This document shows positions 22,335 through 30,275 of a DNA stretch of 43,172 nt, one piece after another. Origin of the DNA: Muribaculaceae bacterium (GTDB taxonomy: Bacteria; Bacteroidota; Bacteroidia; Bacteroidales; Muribaculaceae). Every line of letters begins with the position of its first letter. Position 1 is the first letter of the stretch. A model generated the notes under the pieces. That model made no database searches, was not told the DNA's origin, and saw only the letters and a program-made list of their open reading frames with translations. The DNA lies in NCBI GenBank assembly GCA_022509125.1, contig JAFLTU010000012.1, positions 1-43,172 on the forward strand. Reading direction: 5' to 3'. A program made the translations under genes and the position numbers.

Positions 22335-22934
22335 AAATTTTATGGTAACTCCGTTTTCAGCCCCAGCCTTGATGATTTCTGGCCGTGTCTTGATCTTATT
22401 ACGGTCAATCCCGAAGGTGTCCTCAAGAAAATCCTTTGCCTCGTCATTAAAAGAAAAAACCTTCACAATCTCCTCTTCCTGCTCTTCGCCATCGGCACTT
22501 GTCACTTGGCCCTCAGCACTCGTCACTTGGCCCTCAGCACTTGGCACTTGGCCCTCGTCACTCGGCTCTACCTCCACTTCCACCTCCTCTTCACGGCACT
22601 TAGCTCTTGGCTCTCGGCACCCGCCACTCGGTTCTCGGCACTCGGCACTCGGCACTCGGCACTTACACCCTTCCGGATTCTTCTCTAGCTCCACCTCCTC
22701 ATTCAACACAAGGTTTCGGTAGCGGTAGATGAAACCCTTCTTAAATTCATCACTATTCTCTATGATATGTTGCAACCATAGGCTGTCGGTCGTAAATGTC
22801 GCCGGTCGCTTCCCGCTCGCTGTCATAGATCCGTCTGTAAACATTACAACTACCTTGGCATTCCCCGACTTGAAAACGGCCTGATACGTCATCAATCCCT
22901 TTATCCCGTATGTTATTTTCTTCTTCCTCATCAT
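22326..22934 (-). CDS. capsid-linked protein with heptamer-encoded linker and HeH-like C-terminus
   Basis: This 202-residue protein has a folded N-terminal domain (residues 1-85, ITYGIKGLMTYQAVFKSGNA), then a low-complexity linker of repeats such as GQVTSAE and CREPS (about residues 88-147), then a 40-residue domain (DFLEDTFGIDRNKIKTRPEI) resembling HeH/LEM-type DNA-end or head-associated domains. The linker is written in 7-bp units, so each three units encode seven residues. The gene follows the major capsid gene and is probably a head-decoration or completion protein. Two adjacent ATGs make the start ambiguous by one codon. Confidence 0.65.
   Translation of the reverse strand: MMRKKKITYGIKGLMTYQAVFKSGNAKVVVMFTDGSMTASGKRPATFTTDSLWLQHIIENSDEFKKGFIYRYRNLVLNEEVELEKNPEGCKCRVPSAECREPSGGCREPRAKCREEEVEVEVEPSDEGQVPSAEGQVTSAEGQVTSADGEEQEEEIVKVFSFNDEAKDFLEDTFGIDRNKIKTRPEIIKAGAENGVTIKFKN
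22494..22670. repeat. two 7-bp repeat blocks inside a coding region
   Basis: Block A (22494-22570) has eleven units such as GGCACTT, GGCCCTC and GTCACTT. Block B (22594-22670) has eleven units dominated by CGGCACT, four of them exact in a row. Both keep a strict 7-bp register although 7 is not a multiple of 3, so the encoded repeat is 7 residues per 21 bp. Confidence 0.85.
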
Positions 22935-22937
22935 TTT

Positions 22938-22993
22938 CTCTAATCTCTAAACTCTCTTCTCTATCCTCTATTTTCTAAACCCTAAACTCAAGG
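22938..22993. repeat. 7-bp tandem array, 8 units
   Basis: Units CTCTAAT, CTCTAAA, CTCTCTT, CTCTATC, CTCTATT, TTCTAAA and CCCTAAA follow one another in unbroken register, then CTCAAGG. The array starts three bases upstream of the start codon of the 22326-22934 gene. Confidence 0.85.
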
Positions 22994-23004
22994 AAGGCCA
23001 TCTC

Positions 23005-23025
23005 GGCCATTCCGCCTCAATGGCC
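23005..23025 (-). terminator. hairpin downstream of the capsid gene
   Basis: GGCCATT and AATGGCC pair over 7 bp around CCGCCTC, 41 nt past the capsid stop on the minus strand. No U-run follows, so partial termination or RNA stabilisation of capsid message is the likelier use. Confidence 0.45.
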
Positions 23026-23066
23026 CTCCTATTGTCTGTTATGCTTATATCTAAGACATGCATCGG

Positions 23067-24596
23067 TTAGTTCCAGGTCAGCTCTCCCTCATAGGGGGCC
23101 CATGCACTGTTCTTATACTGCCACATGGTTCCTGATTTCGCTCTGTCCCCGATCTCCGGACAATCCACAAGCAGATAATAAACGCATCCTTCCTGAGGAC
23201 TGACAGGGGCCGTTTCGTCTGCCCACATATGGATATGGGCTGCCGTGTCGTTCACATTCCCGTCGATAGTGGCGCTCTCGCCGTCTATCCAGATATGGCA
23301 GCTTCCTTTCAAGGCCAAAGCATCCCAGGTGAGCAAGGCCTCTCTTGATGCCTCTTCTCCCTCGATGCGGTCTTTGGCTGTGTGCTCCGATTTATATACA
23401 TAGTGCACAAGTCTGTCCGGTGCCACTATCAAGGCGGAATTGCTCCAGCGCAGCCTGTCAAGTGTCGGATCGTGTTTAAACTCGAAGTCGCCAAACACGG
23501 TGTGCACTGCTGTAACTTCCCATCCCAATTTTTCATTTGTGGTCTTGCAGATCTGAATCTCAGGATGGTTCTTATAATCGATACACTGTATGTTCTCAAG
23601 GAAATTCTTGCCGCAAAGCACGATAACACTCTTGGGCACATCCTCTCCCGTGAAGATCATCTTAGCCAAGGCAATCAACTGTTCGAAGGTCCATTTGCCC
23701 ATATGCTGGAGCACCTTCTTCACCTGCCATCTCACACCCTCTGTGGTGTAAACGCTCTGCGGTCCAATCTTGGTCTGAACTGTAAATTTCGACTGGCGGC
23801 TTGCATAAAGAGTGCGGTTGCCTCTCACTTTGAAATTCGTGATGGCTTGTTCGGCTATCAAGGCTTTGCCAAAAGGTATCCTCTTCTTCTGACTCTCGAA
23901 ATAATCGCTCACAATCTGGTTCATCCCTCGCTTCTGCAAGAAGATGGTCGTCGGTTGTGGCACAATCAAATCAGGAGCTACTTCCTTCTGGGTCTCATAC
24001 ATGGCATTCGCCAAAAGCACAAAGGTTGAGCCTGCCGGTATCGCTGGCGTCGTGCAATACTCATCATCCGGATTCTGCTTAGGTCCGTTCACGGCCCTGC
24101 AGATTGGATTCCCAGTGTCTGTGTTTACGCCCACAACAAACAGCATCAGTTCCTTGCCCGGGGTCTGTTTCTGCCCGTCTGGGGTCCACCCGTCAACCCC
24201 CTGCACAAGCAACGTCCCGTAAGCCTGAGGCACATTCACATCTGTCGGCTCCAAAGGCAACATGAATTGGGCTGAATTGCTTTCCACAACGGCTTCTGTG
24301 CCCGTGATATAGCTCCTCGGCTCATCTATCATATAATGATCCACTTCCGGACTCGAAACCTTCACACTCTTCGCCATAAGCATAAGCTGCATCAGGGGGG
24401 TGTCATTGCTCTTGAAGCGAAAGAGATCTTTATCGATATCTCTTTCTACTAAATTCCCCGGTGCTATTCCCCCGGTGGAGCCTGCTACTCCACTTACTGT
24501 GGTGCTCTGGCCGGGCACCTGACTCTGTAATCCGGCACTTCCATTAGTAGGTTGCTGATATTCTCCCCCTACTTCCACTTTTACTTCATCTGCCAT
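23067..24596 (-). CDS. major capsid protein
   Basis: This 509-residue protein is the only one with the layout of a Bacteroidales major capsid protein: a flexible Gly/Ser/Gln start, then GNLVERDIDKDLFRFKSNDT with PLMQLMLMAKS, the long SVKVSSPEVDHYMIDEPRSY helix region, GMNQIVSDYFESQKKR, and KWTFEQLIALAKMIFTGEDV of an HK97-like core, closing with EASREALLTWDALALKGSCH. About 75 residues beyond that (from IDGESATIDG) form an extra C-terminal part with HIHMWADE. It follows the scaffolding gene, as expected. A 215-residue opposite-strand frame was ignored. Confidence 0.82.
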   Translation of the reverse strand: MADEVKVEVGGEYQQPTNGSAGLQSQVPGQSTTVSGVAGSTGGIAPGNLVERDIDKDLFRFKSNDTPLMQLMLMAKSVKVSSPEVDHYMIDEPRSYITGTEAVVESNSAQFMLPLEPTDVNVPQAYGTLLVQGVDGWTPDGQKQTPGKELMLFVVGVNTDTGNPICRAVNGPKQNPDDEYCTTPAIPAGSTFVLLANAMYETQKEVAPDLIVPQPTTIFLQKRGMNQIVSDYFESQKKRIPFGKALIAEQAITNFKVRGNRTLYASRQSKFTVQTKIGPQSVYTTEGVRWQVKKVLQHMGKWTFEQLIALAKMIFTGEDVPKSVIVLCGKNFLENIQCIDYKNHPEIQICKTTNEKLGWEVTAVHTVFGDFEFKHDPTLDRLRWSNSALIVAPDRLVHYVYKSEHTAKDRIEGEEASREALLTWDALALKGSCHIWIDGESATIDGNVNDTAAHIHMWADETAPVSPQEGCVYYLLVDCPEIGDRAKSGTMWQYKNSAWAPYEGELTWN

Positions 24597-24645
24597 CTCT
24601 ATTATTTTTTTTATGTTTATTATTTCTTTATTCCCTAAACCTATT

Positions 24646-24680
24646 CTCTAATCTCTAAACTCTAAACCCTAAACCCTACA
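24646..24680. repeat. 7-bp tandem array, 5 units
   Basis: CTCTAAT, CTCTAAA, CTCTAAA, CCCTAAA and CCCTACA run in register up to and into the stop codon of the scaffolding gene (minus-strand stop at 24676-24678). CCCTAAA equals the plant-type telomere unit, here by coincidence of sequence only. Confidence 0.85.
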
Positions 24681-25401
24681 TCGCCTCATTTGCTAAATCA
24701 AAGATCGTCTGGCCTCTGTCTCCTCCTGTGCCTCCGTTGCGGCCTCCCAAGGGTTGGGTCCCATCCCCCTTCTGGCTCTTCTTTAAGGTCTCTGTTATCT
24801 TGGCGTTCCTCCCGGCTATGGTCCCCTCTTCATTGGCCAAAGCCACATCTTCATTGTAGTTTATGGCTTTCAGAAACATCTCTAAGGTCTCAGGTGTGAA
24901 TTTCCCCTTCACTCCGTCAGTGATGACTCCCAACATGGCGGCCACAACCTCATCTATCTGCTCGTCTGTCAAACCCTTTTCGGCCTGAAACTGTCGAAGA
25001 CTCTCTAGCGTTGCATCCATATTGGATTCATACTCCTCTTCTAAAGCTCGCGACTTGGCTACTCGCTCTACATAGTCCTTGTTGGCCTCCTTTATCTTTT
25101 CCTGCATCTCCGGATCTTCAAGGGCATCCTTGATCTCTATCCCGAAATTCCTCACAAGGCCTACAACAGGATCCTCTCCCTTGTGCATATCAACCAAGAA
25201 CTGAGCGCTCCTCGGATCCGCGGAAAACATATCGCTCAATGCCTTTTCTCGCTCCGCATATCCCGTTAGGCGCTCGTCATATTGGTCGTAATCATCGGAA
25301 ATCTGTCCATAGATTTCCTCCTCATCCTCAAATTTCTTCTCCGGATATCTCTCCCGCAAGCGCGCTATTTGTCTTGATTTCTTGCTCTCTTCCCCAGCCA
25401 T
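24676..25401 (-). CDS. scaffolding protein candidate
   Basis: This 241-residue protein is highly charged, almost all helical and acidic. It has a Ser/Lys start, long Glu-rich helices (residues 85-140) and a Gly-rich tail (GTQPLGGRNGGTGGDRGQ) before a short terminal helix. This composition and its place directly before the major capsid gene fit an internal scaffold that guides capsid assembly and then leaves. No protease is visible nearby. It is the first gene of the transcript from the promoter at 25503-25549. Confidence 0.75.
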   Translation of the reverse strand: MAGEESKKSRQIARLRERYPEKKFEDEEEIYGQISDDYDQYDERLTGYAEREKALSDMFSADPRSAQFLVDMHKGEDPVVGLVRNFGIEIKDALEDPEMQEKIKEANKDYVERVAKSRALEEEYESNMDATLESLRQFQAEKGLTDEQIDEVVAAMLGVITDGVKGKFTPETLEMFLKAINYNEDVALANEEGTIAGRNAKITETLKKSQKGDGTQPLGGRNGGTGGDRGQTIFDLANEAM

Positions 25402-25502
25402 ATCTCGTGTTATTTATTTCTAAGGCCCTACTAATTAGCCTTTTTCTTTTCCTTTTTCCTTTTTTTCCCTTTTTCCTTTTCCCTTATATCTGTTTCTTGT
25501 TC

Positions 25503-25549
25503 CCAAAATTAATTTCCCACCCTGCCTCGCTTCCCTTATCTTTTGTGTC
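25503..25549 (-). promoter_or_regulatory. late promoter motif, copy 2 (capsid and lysis operon)
   Basis: On the minus strand: GACACAAAAGATAAGGG, 20 nt, TTAATTTTGG, about 100 nt upstream of the scaffolding start. It heads scaffold, capsid, HeH-like protein, adaptor, membrane coiled-coil and amidase. The 20-nt interval equals that of the other two copies although the interval sequence differs. Confidence 0.8.
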
Positions 25550-25648
25550 TTATTTCATTATCTTTATTCTTATTTTTTCCACTATAAACTTTCGTAATAA
25601 TTTACTCTTTGGGTCATAATTAAATCTTTTTTTAAATTATCTTTCCTC

Positions 25649-26053
25649 ATGAAATCTATTGGTGCAACTCTTGAATACACTCGCCACAGAAACGCCGACA
25701 TTATGCGGGTTTTCAACAATATCATTCAGTCTGAAAAACATATTTTCCTCCCAAGAATTTTCTCTTTGGTAGCCGATTCCCCGGCTTCTCGTTTCTGGGT
25801 CTCCGAAGAAAGAGCCGTCGCCGTTATTTCTGCTATGGTAGCCGGTAGAATCCTCCCTCGGATGAGAAAAAACAAAGTGGAAATGTTTCAAGAAATCCTA
25901 CGACGATTTCTTATCCTCAAACAAGACAACCCCAAGGCTCCTATGATCCGTCTTATTTCTGAAGTCGTCGCTCAGCCCGCTCCTAAATTCTATCTAACCC
26001 CTCGCACAATTGGTGAAATCATTTTTAAAATCAAGAAAGGATTTTACAAATGA
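25649..26053 (+). CDS. probable small terminase subunit
   Basis: This 134-residue protein begins MKSIGATLEYTRHRNADIMR, contains ASRFWVSEERAVAVISAMVA, MRKNKVEMFQEILRRF and QPAPKFYLTPRTIGEIIFKI. This pattern is one that I have seen directly upstream of large terminase genes in many Bacteroidales prophages. Small terminases recognise packaging sites as oligomeric rings. Here the gene ends inside the first 33-bp repeat and lies 111 nt before the large subunit. Its plus-strand orientation opposes the portal and capsid genes. Confidence 0.65.
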   Translation: MKSIGATLEYTRHRNADIMRVFNNIIQSEKHIFLPRIFSLVADSPASRFWVSEERAVAVISAMVAGRILPRMRKNKVEMFQEILRRFLILKQDNPKAPMIRLISEVVAQPAPKFYLTPRTIGEIIFKIKKGFYK

Positions 26054-26174
26054 TTCATCGAAGTCTTTTAGCGAATGTCAAGCGGCAATAGGCCGCTTGG
26101 TTCGCGGTGCCGAAGGCAAAAAGACGAGATAAATCCCACCAAAAATCAAGAAAGGATTTTATAAATGATTCATC
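26027..26174 (+). repeat. 33-bp direct repeats flanking an 82-nt structured insert
   Basis: Copies at 26027-26059 and 26142-26174 differ by one base (C or T at the same place). Each carries the end of the preceding message plus ATGATTCATC, the terminase start. The first ATG overlaps the small-subunit stop as ATGA, but its frame ends early; the second begins the real large subunit. The insert between them folds (see the entry at 26063-26125). The layout suggests that an element inserted with duplication of its target. Confidence 0.8.
26063..26125 (+). ncRNA. 63-nt three-way-junction element upstream of terL
   Basis: An outer stem GTCTTTT/AAAAGAC (26063-26069/26119-26125) closes two arms. Arm 1 is GCGAA/TTCGC (26071-26075/26101-26105) capped by AAGCGGC/GCCGCTT with loop AATAG. 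Arm 2 is GCC/GGC around GAA (26109-26117). The nested pairing is too regular for chance and would form in RNA or single-stranded DNA. It sits in the untranslated gap just before the large terminase start. Function is unknown; a regulator or a mobile palindromic element are the leading options. Confidence 0.6.
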
Positions 26175-28279
26175 AAATACTCACAGAAAACGACCGCCGA
26201 AACGAACTTACCTTCGCTCCTTTCGACCCTATATCTGGTAAAGATTCTTTAGGAGAGAGGGTGAAGGTAATTATCCCTGATTTCATCATCCCGGTGCAAT
26301 ACCTCCCCCTAGAGATGATGAAGATTCCCTTTGTCCAAAAATTAATTTCCGCCGGATCTATCCGCCAATTCCTATTCAAGGAATTTTATGAGGCTAATGG
26401 GTCCCTCCCCAATATTGATGATCCGCAGATGGAGGCCGATTTCTCTGCCGTCTCCCAAACTTTCATAAAGCTTCGTTGCCGTTTCGATTTCCCTTTCTGG
26501 GCCGCTTCTTTCGTAAAGATTAAAAAGAAGGGTGGCGGTGAAGATGTCCTTTTCCGCCTCACTTATCCTCAACGAATCCTGGTTGAAAAATTTGAAGAAA
26601 AACGCCGTGCCAATCTCCCTATTCGCCTTATCCTTCTTAAGGCCCGACAATGGGGTGGATCAACAACAACCCAACTTTACATGGCTTGGCTTCAGCTCCT
26701 GCATAAGACCGGCCTCAATTCTCTGATTATCGCTCATCTTTCCGGTGTCTCAGATATTATTCGAGAGATGTTTTTCCGTATGATGAATGATTACCCCCCT
26801 GAACTCCTTGACCTCAACAATCCAAAGACCCCTAAAATGGTGGGCGTGGGAAAGTCCGGTTCTATCCATTCTATCCCTTCTCGCAACTGCCAGATTAAAC
26901 TCGGCACTGCCGAAAATCCCGATGGCTGTAGAGGGGGTGATTATAATCTCGTCCACCTCTCCGAAGTGGGCCTCTGGAAGAAAACCGACGGTAAAGCTCC
27001 CGAAGATATCGTGCAATCGGCTTGCTCGGGAATTCTCCTCAAACCTTACACTATGATTGTAATGGAATCTACTGCTAATGGCACAGGGAATTTCTTCCAT
27101 TCTGAATATAAAGCAGCCGCCGACCCTGATATCCCTTCTCAATTCTCCGCTCTTTTTATCGCTTGGTTTCAAATCGAACAATACTCCATCCCCTTCAAAA
27201 ATGGACAGGAACTGAAAAAATTCGCCACCGATCTCTACAACAACCGACTTAATTCCGTCTCTCGTTCCGCTCGAGAAGAATCCGGTCAATATCTTTGGTG
27301 GCTCTGGAAAAAAGGAGCTTCCCTCGAAGCTATAAACTGGTATATTCATGAAAGGGCCGGAAAAAACGACCACGCGGTTATGGCTGCGGAATATCCCTCC
27401 GATGATATCGAGGCTTTCGTCCATTCTGGTGCTATGGTCTTCGATAAATATAAGGTCGAAGATTTTGCCCCGGCTTGCCGGCCTCCTCGTTTAATCGGTG
27501 AAATCTCCGGTAAGGCCTCTGAAGGTAAAGAGGCTCTCCAGAATCTCAAATTTATCCAAGATGCCCAAGGCGCCCTCTGGATTTGGGCTCTCCCAGATAA
27601 CAATCCTGCTGTCAAAATCTCCGACCGATTTCTTACTGTGGTCGATGTCGGTGGCCGTTCTAATGATGCCGACTGGTCGGTGATTGTCGTCTTCGATAGA
27701 GTTAACATGATCGATGGCGACCGTCCTGAAGTCGTCGCCCAATGGAGAGGCCATTGCGATATCGACCAACTCTCTTGGAAGGCCGCACAAATCGCTGCAT
27801 TCTACGATAACTCCCTCCTCGTTATTGAGTCTAATACCCTCGAAACTCACGACCGTGAACGTATTCTCGACGGGGGCGACCAATCCCTTTATATCCTTTC
27901 TCAAATTGCCGACGTATATCCTAATCTTTATGCTCGTCGGCAATCCGAAGATGAAATCCGTCAAAGAATCCCTCGAAAATACGGCTTCCATACAAATATC
28001 TCCACAAAACCCATGATTATTTCAACCCTTATCAAAGTGGTCCGTGAACATCTTTACACCGAACGTGACAAACGTTGTCTAAGCGAATATCTCGATTATG
28101 AACGTAAACAAAACGGCGCTTACGGAGCTATCGCCGGTAAACACGACGATATCCTCATGACGCGTGCTATCGGCCTGCATATATGCTTCTATGAAATGCC
28201 TATACCTAAAATCTTATCAAACAGCCCCAAACCTAAAACTTATAAAAATAGAAGGCCTCTAACCGAAGCCTCCATCTAA
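26165..28279 (+). CDS. terL: large terminase subunit
   Basis: This 704-residue packaging motor has an ATPase domain with a degenerate Walker A, LLKARQWGGSTTT (about residues 157-169), typical of this terminase branch, and Walker B-like YNLVHLSEVGLW. The nuclease domain shows VVDVGGRSNDADWSVIVVFD, LLVIESNTLE and the late acidic GKHDDILMTRAIG, giving the RNase H-like acidic triad. The start lies in the second 33-bp repeat. The coding strand is strongly pyrimidine-rich, unlike most mRNAs, and the gene is convergent with the portal gene. A 224-residue opposite-strand frame is an artefact. Confidence 0.92.
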   Translation: MIHQILTENDRRNELTFAPFDPISGKDSLGERVKVIIPDFIIPVQYLPLEMMKIPFVQKLISAGSIRQFLFKEFYEANGSLPNIDDPQMEADFSAVSQTFIKLRCRFDFPFWAASFVKIKKKGGGEDVLFRLTYPQRILVEKFEEKRRANLPIRLILLKARQWGGSTTTQLYMAWLQLLHKTGLNSLIIAHLSGVSDIIREMFFRMMNDYPPELLDLNNPKTPKMVGVGKSGSIHSIPSRNCQIKLGTAENPDGCRGGDYNLVHLSEVGLWKKTDGKAPEDIVQSACSGILLKPYTMIVMESTANGTGNFFHSEYKAAADPDIPSQFSALFIAWFQIEQYSIPFKNGQELKKFATDLYNNRLNSVSRSAREESGQYLWWLWKKGASLEAINWYIHERAGKNDHAVMAAEYPSDDIEAFVHSGAMVFDKYKVEDFAPACRPPRLIGEISGKASEGKEALQNLKFIQDAQGALWIWALPDNNPAVKISDRFLTVVDVGGRSNDADWSVIVVFDRVNMIDGDRPEVVAQWRGHCDIDQLSWKAAQIAAFYDNSLLVIESNTLETHDRERILDGGDQSLYILSQIADVYPNLYARRQSEDEIRQRIPRKYGFHTNISTKPMIISTLIKVVREHLYTERDKRCLSEYLDYERKQNGAYGAIAGKHDDILMTRAIGLHICFYEMPIPKILSNSPKPKTYKNRRPLTEASI

Positions 28280-28286
28280 TATCTCC

Positions 28287-28370
28287 TTCTCGTTCCCCGT
28301 TCCTTGATTCTACCCTATCTAATTACTATTATCCTACGATCAACGATTAACGATCAACGATCAACGAATT
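28287..28370. repeat. 7-bp tandem array, 12 units between terminase and portal
   Basis: TTCTCGT, TCCCCGT, TCCTTGA, TTCTACC, CTATCTA, ATTACTA, TTATCCT, ACGATCA, ACGATTA, ACGATCA, ACGATCA and ACGAATT keep one register right into the portal stop codon (28369-28371). A central 26-nt part matches the array at 20.4 kb exactly. It lies between two convergent genes. Confidence 0.85.
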
Positions 28371-30243
28371 ACGCTTCCCCCGCCTCCTCCATCGCCTGTC
28401 GCTGCGCCTGGATGCTCTGTAGCAATTTATCCGCAAACGGGAAATCTCCATTCTCCAACAGCATCTCTACTGTAATTGCACCCTGATTAAACAGTTGCAT
28501 CAGAAAATCATTCGCTATAGCTCGGTATTGGGGCGTCGCTGTGCTCTCTGCTATACTCAGATCAAATTCCACATCCCTTATCTTCTTGGGATCATACTCT
28601 ACTAAATTGGCTCCTCGGCCTGCTATGTTGAAGACCCTTGGTGTATCATAGAATTGCTGGATATTCTTAACATCCTTCGTGGCTCCCTCCACTACAAACG
28701 CCGAAAAACTATCCAGCAGATCCAATAGCGACGTCGTGGCATTCTGGGTCTGTTGACTGTAAAGGCTGGCACTCATTCCCGAAAAGCCGGGCTTCCCCTG
28801 GATGGCTCCGTTCACGCCGCTGATGTCTTCAAAAAATTTCAACTGCATGTTCAGAAGTTCAGAAATTCCTACCTGGGTACTGTTATTCGCTACCTGATGT
28901 GGCAATTGTCCATGTTTCGTACTCGGCTTATACACGATTACTCCGTTAAACCGTGCCCACTCATCTGCCATCTCCTCTAGGCTCATATCCTCGGGGATCA
29001 CATCTTCCGGCACCATCAAAACCCCCTTCGCGCTCGCTCGCATTATCCAATCATACATCGTGATCAAACGATTCACATATCTCTGCTGATCGATTATATT
29101 GCTGACAAACGAATGGATCTCCCCGTCTATAAATGGATAAGCCTTGAAAACATAAGGGTGGCTCTTATGCTCGTAGGGGGTCTCTCCCTCCTCCAAAATG
29201 TCTCCGAAGGGACTTAGCATATACCGATACCAATAATTGTCCATAAACCATTCATACCGGATTAGGGGCACCTCATTCCCAGGTATCCCGAATTCGGCTG
29301 CTCTTATCAGCCTTTCTCGGTTTACACTCCCTACAAATTCCTCAAAATCCTCAACATCTATCTTGAAGACATCCCCGTTGTTCACGTCATGACACCTATA
29401 TCGGGGTTTACTCTCTTTCCTCCACACCTCTATTACTCTACACCTCCGCAAATCCTCTGGCACAAAGAAATCTGTCCTCCCTCCCAAAGGATATCCAAAT
29501 TCCTCAAAGGTGGTGCTCAAATGATATTTATCCGTCGCCTCCCTGTAAATCTCTCCCAAAGCGCGGCAATCTGCCTCGCTCTTCGCAAAGCGTTGACATA
29601 GCTCTTGGAAATCTATGTCATGGATCTCTCCCAGGCAACTGACATCCCAACCCCGGAAATCTCGCATATTCGAATCTATGAAGAAATTGTTGGGCTGAAC
29701 ATAGTCTGTCCAGCAGTCAAGTTTCTCATTCCGCCATCCATACCATTTCCTCTGAACCACAAAACCGCTTATCATGAATTCCTCCATACACCGGGCATTC
29801 ACTTCCTGCATCTTGTTGAGCTGCATGTTATATTGCAACACGGTGCTCATCGTTTCCCCATACTGCTGTTCGTCTCGGTCCCTGGCTGTACACATCGGCT
29901 CCTTACTTTGGCTCCGATAAACCCCCAATACAGCCGACACCATCCTCCGGATCAGGTTATTCTTCAATGGCACATTCCCCTCTTTTCGGATATAGTCACT
30001 CTCCTTTATCCTCTGTCCTTCAACCTCGATCTCGTCTTCCCATTGCTTCCCGAAATAATAATCCTTATTCCTCTGTCGGTCCTTGCGGAAACTTTCCATC
30101 CCTTGCCAATGGTGCTGAGCCTCAAACAACACCGCCCAAGCCCTTTCCCGATTCTTGTAGCTCAATCCTGAACGATTGTCTATCCTATCTCCCCTCTCTT
30201 CGGTGACTACCCTGCTTAACCTATGTATCCTCTCCCGTGCCAT
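28369..30243 (-). CDS. portal protein
   Basis: This 624-residue dodecameric DNA entry ring at one capsid vertex is identified by FRKDRQRNKDYYFGKQWEDE, then GNVPLKNNLIRRMVSAVLGV with YRSQSKEPM, the wing (RKWYGWRNEKLDCWTDYVQP, FFIDSNM), FVSNIIDQQRYVNRLITMYD and the late SGVNGAIQGKPGFSGMSASL with SQQTQNATTSLLDLLDSF. This order is shared with P22/T7-like portals of Bacteroidales phages. It ends with a Gln/Ala-rich helix. It is the last gene of the transcript from the promoter at 31908-31954, after three small paralogues. Confidence 0.88.
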   Translation of the reverse strand: MARERIHRLSRVVTEERGDRIDNRSGLSYKNRERAWAVLFEAQHHWQGMESFRKDRQRNKDYYFGKQWEDEIEVEGQRIKESDYIRKEGNVPLKNNLIRRMVSAVLGVYRSQSKEPMCTARDRDEQQYGETMSTVLQYNMQLNKMQEVNARCMEEFMISGFVVQRKWYGWRNEKLDCWTDYVQPNNFFIDSNMRDFRGWDVSCLGEIHDIDFQELCQRFAKSEADCRALGEIYREATDKYHLSTTFEEFGYPLGGRTDFFVPEDLRRCRVIEVWRKESKPRYRCHDVNNGDVFKIDVEDFEEFVGSVNRERLIRAAEFGIPGNEVPLIRYEWFMDNYWYRYMLSPFGDILEEGETPYEHKSHPYVFKAYPFIDGEIHSFVSNIIDQQRYVNRLITMYDWIMRASAKGVLMVPEDVIPEDMSLEEMADEWARFNGVIVYKPSTKHGQLPHQVANNSTQVGISELLNMQLKFFEDISGVNGAIQGKPGFSGMSASLYSQQTQNATTSLLDLLDSFSAFVVEGATKDVKNIQQFYDTPRVFNIAGRGANLVEYDPKKIRDVEFDLSIAESTATPQYRAIANDFLMQLFNQGAITVEMLLENGDFPFADKLLQSIQAQRQAMEEAGEA

Positions 30244-30275
30244 CTATTTGATTTTCCTTTTTGCCCGTCTCCTTC

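Noticed and set aside
23382..24029. 215-residue plus-strand frame inside the capsid gene
   Set aside because: Opposite-strand shadow; no recognisable domain, and the capsid frame explains the region.
24646..24680. Telomere-like ends because of CCCTAAA
   Set aside because: Short, internal, and only one of several heptamer types; no sign of a linear end.
26750..27424. 224-residue minus-strand frame inside terL
   Set aside because: Shadow of terL, which has ATPase and nuclease motifs through this stretch.
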